Part shown: positions 6,611-9,471 of the stretch, piece by piece | Numbering within the stretch: the first letter of the stretch is position 1 | How the letters are laid out: each line of letters starts with the position of its first letter | From: DAOUMU01 sp034409055 | GTDB taxonomy: Bacteria; Chloroflexota; Anaerolineae; 4572-78; J111 | DNA length: 9,471 nt | Reading direction: 5' to 3' | Assembly (NCBI GenBank): GCA_034409055.1 | Contig: DAOUMU010000567.1 | Coordinates: forward strand, 1-9,471 | The notes under the pieces: generated by a model | Seen by the model: only the letters and a program-made list of their open reading frames with translations | Databases searched by the model: none | Told to the model about the DNA's origin: nothing | Program-made: the position numbers and the translations under genes

Positions 6611-8805
6611 GGGTTACTCCTTGTTGTCGTTTCTGTAGATATTTCAGAGTCCGAGAGACGATCCAGTAAAGTTTGAGCCTCTTCAACCTTAGCAGCCTGG
6701 CCAAGTTTCTGATAAATCTCCAAGGCTTCCTGGGCTAATCGACGAACTGTAGCTGAGTTGCCGGTCTGGGCTTCTACCCTGGCTAGACCCAATTTGGCAT
6801 CGGCAATACGATCCGCACGCTCGATCTCTTGCATTATCTTGAGAGCCTGATGGTAGTGTTTACGAGCTTCCCCAAAGTTGTTCAAGGTCAGGGCAATTTC
6901 ACCCAGGGTAAGTAATGAGACTCCAGCACCTGCGGGCGAGCCAGTCTCCTCACATAGCCGTAAACCTTCGTTGATGAGTTCCACCGCCTCCTCGTATCTA
7001 CCCTGATCTCTGGCTATACGACCTAGACTCAGCCAGGTATGGGCCAAACCGCTTTGCTTACGTTCAAGTTGCTGATAATCCTCCAAAGCCATTTTGAATA
7101 TTCGCTCAGCGTTTGCGAATTGCCCATTCTCTTGATAGATACGTCCCAGATGACGCCGCGCGCGAGCCAAACCTTCTCGGTCACCAATTTTTTCATAAAT
7201 CGCTATACTTTGACAGCACCACTTTTCAGAGGTCTCTAAATCCTGTCGTTTGCGGTAAATCCAACTGACGTGTCGTAGGCCAAATGTGGCCGCTTGCTTT
7301 AAATAGCTTGCTTTCAGGGCAGGGTCATCGGTTTCATTACTCAAAGTCATTGCCAAATCATACGCTTCTGTGCCTAAGGCCAGGATATCATCCCAATAAC
7401 CACGTCGGACGAGGTAATAGGCTATGGTCTCGAAAAACCGCAGGGCGTCTTTAGGAGACTGGGTAAAACACCAGTCAATTGTGTTCAATACATTGGGTAG
7501 CTGTTCGTCAAGTATGGCCCAGGCATCCTTATCTACCGCTATATCTTTCACCCCTTTAGCTATGGTCAGGAAATAGGGTGTAACTCTTTGCCAGAAATCT
7601 TGCTTTAATGCAGGCTGCTGATCCAGTTGTGTTCGCGCAAAAGAACGGACCAAGGGGTGAACATGGTAACGCCGTTTTTTAATCTCAAGATGGTCACTGA
7701 CTTCCAGTAATGACATTTCAACTAATTGCCCTATGGCATCTTCTAGCTCAAGCGAATGGATATCCGCAGCCGTTTCAATGGCATCTCGGGGAACCGGGGT
7801 TACGAAAATAGGCATGAGCATTAAGACACGTTGAGCCTCGTCCGGCAAAAATAACCACGATCTTGCGAAAAGATCCTCAAAAATATCGCCCTGTGCTTCT
7901 TGGAGGGCCATAAGAACAGAGTCCAGAGATTGCCCTTTCTGCTTAATCTGTCCAACAGCCCACTTGATAGCCAATGGAGTGCCACCGGTGGCCTGATACA
8001 AGCGCTTCAACACCTCAGTATCTACGTTCACCACAGCCATTAGGCCAAGTCGTCTACCCTCATTACGGATCAGCGTTAAGGCGTCCGTTTCCGGCAAATC
8101 TTCAAGTGAGATCATCCAGGCCTCAGTCAGATTTCGTTCCCGGCTGGTAATCAGGACCCTGGACGGTTCTGATAATCGGACGAGAAAACCGCGTACGTTT
8201 TCATCGGTGATGTTTTCATAATTATCCACAATCAGCAAGTACGGTTGGCTTCTCAAGAGTTTATCCACTGCATTTAACTTCTCTTTAGTTTGTTTTTGGA
8301 CAAGGCCGGGATACTCCAGGGTCAAAGCGATCGTATCCAACAAGTCATTTAAGTTCAATTCCCGGTCTTTCGCCGTCGTCCAGATAAAGCCGTCAAAGGT
8401 GGCAATCTCATTGGTCGGCTCCTTGGCCTGGCTGGCTTGTAGACACTCATAAACCACTTCCAGAGCCAGGGCGGTTTTACCAATCCCCCCAATACCATCA
8501 ACGCTGACCAACCGAGAGCGTGATAACAGCGCTTCGTGTAACTGCGTTTTCTCATTCTCCCGGCCTACAAACTCGCTACGTGGCGGTAGATTATGCAGAA
8601 TCCCCGGCGTAGGTATATCTGCCGCCGGATGTTCCACCTGGGCTAATTCTGCTTCCAATTCAGCCAGTGTCGCCTTAATATCTTCAATTTCTATCAAGAT
8701 ATCCGGCGCAGTATCCAGGCCATACAATGCTTTTTTCTCTTCGAGTACCTGTAAACGCCGGTTATGATTGGCTATTAAGCGTTTTATCTGGTCTTGGCGT
8801 GACAT
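6607..8805 (-). CDS. STAND (NB-ARC) NTPase with N-terminal helical adaptor segment and C-terminal TPRs
   Basis: 732 residues. Residues 1-58 are charged and helical ('RLQVLEEKKALYGLDTAPDI', then 'LIEIEDIKATLAELEAEL'), a type of segment often found at the N-terminus of bacterial STAND proteins and thought to recruit effectors; no enzyme motif is present in it. NB-ARC begins at 'LPPRSEFVGRENEKTQL' (about 73-89). Walker A is 'VDGIGGIGKTALAL' (K110), Walker B 'YLLIVDNYENI' (about 189-199), sensor 'RVLITSRERN' (216-225), and 'GGTPLAI' (274-280) is the GLPL-like motif. A winged-helix region follows, then TPR pairs from about 500 to 725 ('HLGRIYQENGQFANAERIFK', 'LSLGRIARDQGRYEEAVELI', 'LTLGEIALTLNNFGEARKHY'). 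STAND proteins are switch-like sensors that oligomerise on ligand binding, and several sense phage proteins; the ligand here is unknown. ATG at 8805, with a weak purine stretch AAGAGAG upstream. Its TGA overlaps the TTG of the methyltransferase, so the two are probably coupled. GC is about 48% in sampled lines, lower than the downstream core, which suggests separate acquisition. Confidence 0.92.
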   Translation of the reverse strand: MSRQDQIKRLIANHNRRLQVLEEKKALYGLDTAPDILIEIEDIKATLAELEAELAQVEHPAADIPTPGILHNLPPRSEFVGRENEKTQLHEALLSRSRLVSVDGIGGIGKTALALEVVYECLQASQAKEPTNEIATFDGFIWTTAKDRELNLNDLLDTIALTLEYPGLVQKQTKEKLNAVDKLLRSQPYLLIVDNYENITDENVRGFLVRLSEPSRVLITSRERNLTEAWMISLEDLPETDALTLIRNEGRRLGLMAVVNVDTEVLKRLYQATGGTPLAIKWAVGQIKQKGQSLDSVLMALQEAQGDIFEDLFARSWLFLPDEAQRVLMLMPIFVTPVPRDAIETAADIHSLELEDAIGQLVEMSLLEVSDHLEIKKRRYHVHPLVRSFARTQLDQQPALKQDFWQRVTPYFLTIAKGVKDIAVDKDAWAILDEQLPNVLNTIDWCFTQSPKDALRFFETIAYYLVRRGYWDDILALGTEAYDLAMTLSNETDDPALKASYLKQAATFGLRHVSWIYRKRQDLETSEKWCCQSIAIYEKIGDREGLARARRHLGRIYQENGQFANAERIFKMALEDYQQLERKQSGLAHTWLSLGRIARDQGRYEEAVELINEGLRLCEETGSPAGAGVSLLTLGEIALTLNNFGEARKHYHQALKIMQEIERADRIADAKLGLARVEAQTGNSATVRRLAQEALEIYQKLGQAAKVEEAQTLLDRLSDSEISTETTTRSNP
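6617..6622 (-). promoter_or_regulatory. Shine-Dalgarno of the methyltransferase, inside the STAND 3' end
   Basis: AAGGAG lies six bases before the TTG at 6610, within codons for the last residues of the STAND protein ('TTRSNP'). The start and stop share bases as TTGA. This decides the non-ATG start and points to translational coupling of sensor and methyltransferase. Confidence 0.85.
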
Positions 8806-8866
8806 ATGATTTCTCTCTTGAATCTGTGATGCAGAATTCCTGTCACCCTTGGTTTCGACTTTGCCC
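8806..8866 (-). other. Leader between the methyltransferase fossil and the STAND start
   Basis: Sixty-one bases with no recognisable gene. They contain the weak ribosome site AAGAGAG shortly before the STAND ATG. I see no convincing -10/-35 pair and no terminator hairpin, so STAND may be transcribed from upstream of 9401 or from an unrecognised promoter. Confidence 0.4.
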
Positions 8867-8950
8867 GATTGATTTCACACGGGCAGACTACTCGCTGAAC
8901 CGAGTCAAGGAGAGGAATTTTTCGATGAGGCGTTTTCAGTGTTGGATCAA
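8867..8950 (-). pseudogene. Decayed copy of the first 28 codons of the DUF1156 methyltransferase
   Basis: Read from the TTG at 8950, the minus strand gives 'LIQH*KRLIEKFLSLTRFSE' and then '*SARVKSI', against 'MTQPQKRLIEISLPLAKISE' and 'QSAREKSI' at the real methyltransferase start (6610). By hand count 64 of 84 bases agree with no gap. Codon 5 has become TGA and codon 21 has become TAG. Similarity stops at about 8866, and the remaining 60 bases to the STAND start show no match. The TTG lies one base after the TAA of the membrane-anchored gene, just as the intact TTG abuts the STAND stop. It is therefore a fossil of an earlier methyltransferase start that sat directly behind the 149-residue gene before the STAND gene came in. 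Confidence 0.85.
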
Positions 8951-8951
8951 T

Positions 8952-9401
8952 TTAGCCCCTATCTTCTCTGTCTAAGTAAACTGATGTAATCCGCTTCAAA
9001 AGTACAACAAACAAAACCACAATGCTGATAAATAAAGCAAAATACATCGGTTTAGTTTTTTGCTGATTACTGTTTTGTCCCAACGGTTTTTCAGCAGTCA
9101 CATTTTTCATCTCTAGCCAACGGATGGGGTGAGTAATACGCTCATTGTACTTGGGCTTGCCTTCGAGACTGTACAGACCGGCTATTAAGGTAATTTTCTC
9201 TGGTCGGGTCTCTTTCGGCCATGCCACTTTGATGTTCCCTAAGTGAACACCATCTCCACGTTGGATAATAACTCCACCTTCATAGACCAAAAGGTCCTGA
9301 CCAAATTGGATAAAAATCGCCTCATCATTTACGATATTGCGATTAAAGGCAATACCGCAAAAGTCGGCAGGTAAGCAGATTTGGATAAAAAGGGTTCTCA
9401 T
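8952..9401 (-). CDS. Unknown protein with C-terminal membrane anchor
   Basis: 149 residues, not recognised. The first ~100 residues look soluble and beta-rich ('FIQFGQDLLVYEGGVIIQRG', 'NIKVAWPKETRPEKITLIAG'), followed by a polar linker rich in Q, N and K (about 100-117). A single hydrophobic segment 'MYFALFISIVVLFVVLL' (119-135) ends in KR and a short charged tail. There is no N-terminal signal peptide, so it looks tail-anchored with the bulk of the protein in the cytoplasm. The ATG at 9401 has GAGGT eight bases upstream, a good site. GC is low (17 of 60 bases in one line). Directly behind its stop lies the methyltransferase fossil, so it was probably once coupled to a methyltransferase of this type and may belong to the system. 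A membrane-located effector or anchor would fit but is not shown. Confidence 0.75.
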   Translation of the reverse strand: MRTLFIQICLPADFCGIAFNRNIVNDEAIFIQFGQDLLVYEGGVIIQRGDGVHLGNIKVAWPKETRPEKITLIAGLYSLEGKPKYNERITHPIRWLEMKNVTAEKPLGQNSNQQKTKPMYFALFISIVVLFVVLLKRITSVYLDREDRG

Positions 9402-9456
9402 AACAAACTACCTCAAAGCAAGAAATGAACAAAAGAGGTGAATATTATGAGAACCC
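9392..9456. repeat. Perfect 12-bp inverted repeat covering two divergent start codons
   Basis: GGGTTCTCATAA (9392-9403) and TTATGAGAACCC (9445-9456) are exact reverse complements, 41 bases apart. Each arm contains an ATG with the following AGA-ACC-C, one per strand. A GAGGT motif precedes each ATG by a similar distance, so the symmetry extends loosely inward. It could be a dimeric regulator site controlling both genes, or an old inverted duplication of the initiation region. Confidence 0.8.
9410..9414 (-). promoter_or_regulatory. Shine-Dalgarno of the membrane-anchored gene
   Basis: GAGGT on the minus strand, eight bases before the ATG at 9401. It supports this start over internal ones. Confidence 0.6.
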
Positions 9457-9471
9457 AAAAGCAATTAAAAC
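9447..9471 (+). CDS. 5' end of a divergent gene, runs off right edge
   Basis: ATG at 9447 is preceded by AGAGGT (9434-9439) with seven bases between, a strong site. The visible codons read M-R-T-Q-K-Q-L-K. Only eight codons are in the window, so nothing can be said of function. It shares its first bases with the divergent membrane-anchored gene through the inverted repeat. It may be spurious if the repeat rather than a gene is the conserved element. Confidence 0.45.

Noticed and set aside
6177..6638. Plus-strand open frame resembling another at 8727-8975 ('RADxSL...SMRRF')
   Set aside because: The resemblance is the antisense shadow of the duplicated methyltransferase 5' end; the minus-strand reading is the meaningful one.
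8920..8935. TTGACT as a -35 box for the STAND gene
   Set aside because: It is part of the methyltransferase fossil and no -10-like hexamer lies at a suitable distance.

Overview
The window holds one leftward-reading (minus-strand) gene cluster that resembles a DNA-modification-based defence locus. Its core is a pair of large proteins that usually travel together: a Zn-ribbon adenine-specific DNA methyltransferase with an N-terminal DUF1156 domain (COG1743 type), and a DUF499 (COG1483) AAA-like ATPase. The organism cannot be fixed from the sequence. The core genes are GC-rich. Short dispersed repeats translated as 'PSTSSGQ' and 'TSAALRAG', and 8-bp-period filler repeats, lie inside coding regions. 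I associate this style with environmental Chloroflexota (Anaerolineae-like) and similar genomes, at low confidence. No helicase, nuclease, RNA gene, CRISPR array or transposase is visible here, and any further system genes would lie beyond the left edge.

Reading in the direction of transcription (right to left): at 9447 a rightward gene starts and runs off the edge, divergent from everything else and sharing a perfect 12-bp inverted repeat with the start of its neighbour. At 9401-8952 is a 149-residue protein of unknown function with a C-terminal membrane anchor. One base after its stop lies a decayed copy of the first 28 codons of the methyltransferase (8950-8867), with two in-frame stops. 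At 8805-6607 is a STAND/NB-ARC NTPase with a helical N-terminal adaptor-like segment and C-terminal TPRs. Its stop codon overlaps the TTG start of the intact methyltransferase (6610-3800). After a gap of about 100 bp come a minimal MNT-type nucleotidyltransferase (3696-3367, GTG start) and, 9 bases later, the DUF499 ATPase (3357-166). The ATPase carries an N-terminal HEPN-like domain with an R-x4-H motif.

The ATPase gene appears frameshifted close to its 3' end. The reading frame stops at 166-168, but a well-formed C-terminal domain continues in the -1 frame to the window edge (196 to 1). This is either a one-base loss or a sequence error.

Working model (inference): methyltransferase and DUF499 ATPase form the modification/restriction core. 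The STAND protein was inserted directly upstream of the methyltransferase as an added sensor and left a fossil of the old methyltransferase start behind it. The MNT protein, encoded immediately before a HEPN-bearing ATPase, could be the antidote-like half of a HEPN/MNT pair whose HEPN half is fused to the ATPase. GC content falls from roughly 60-70% in sampled stretches of the core genes to about 48% in the STAND gene and lower still in the membrane-anchored gene, which fits stepwise assembly.
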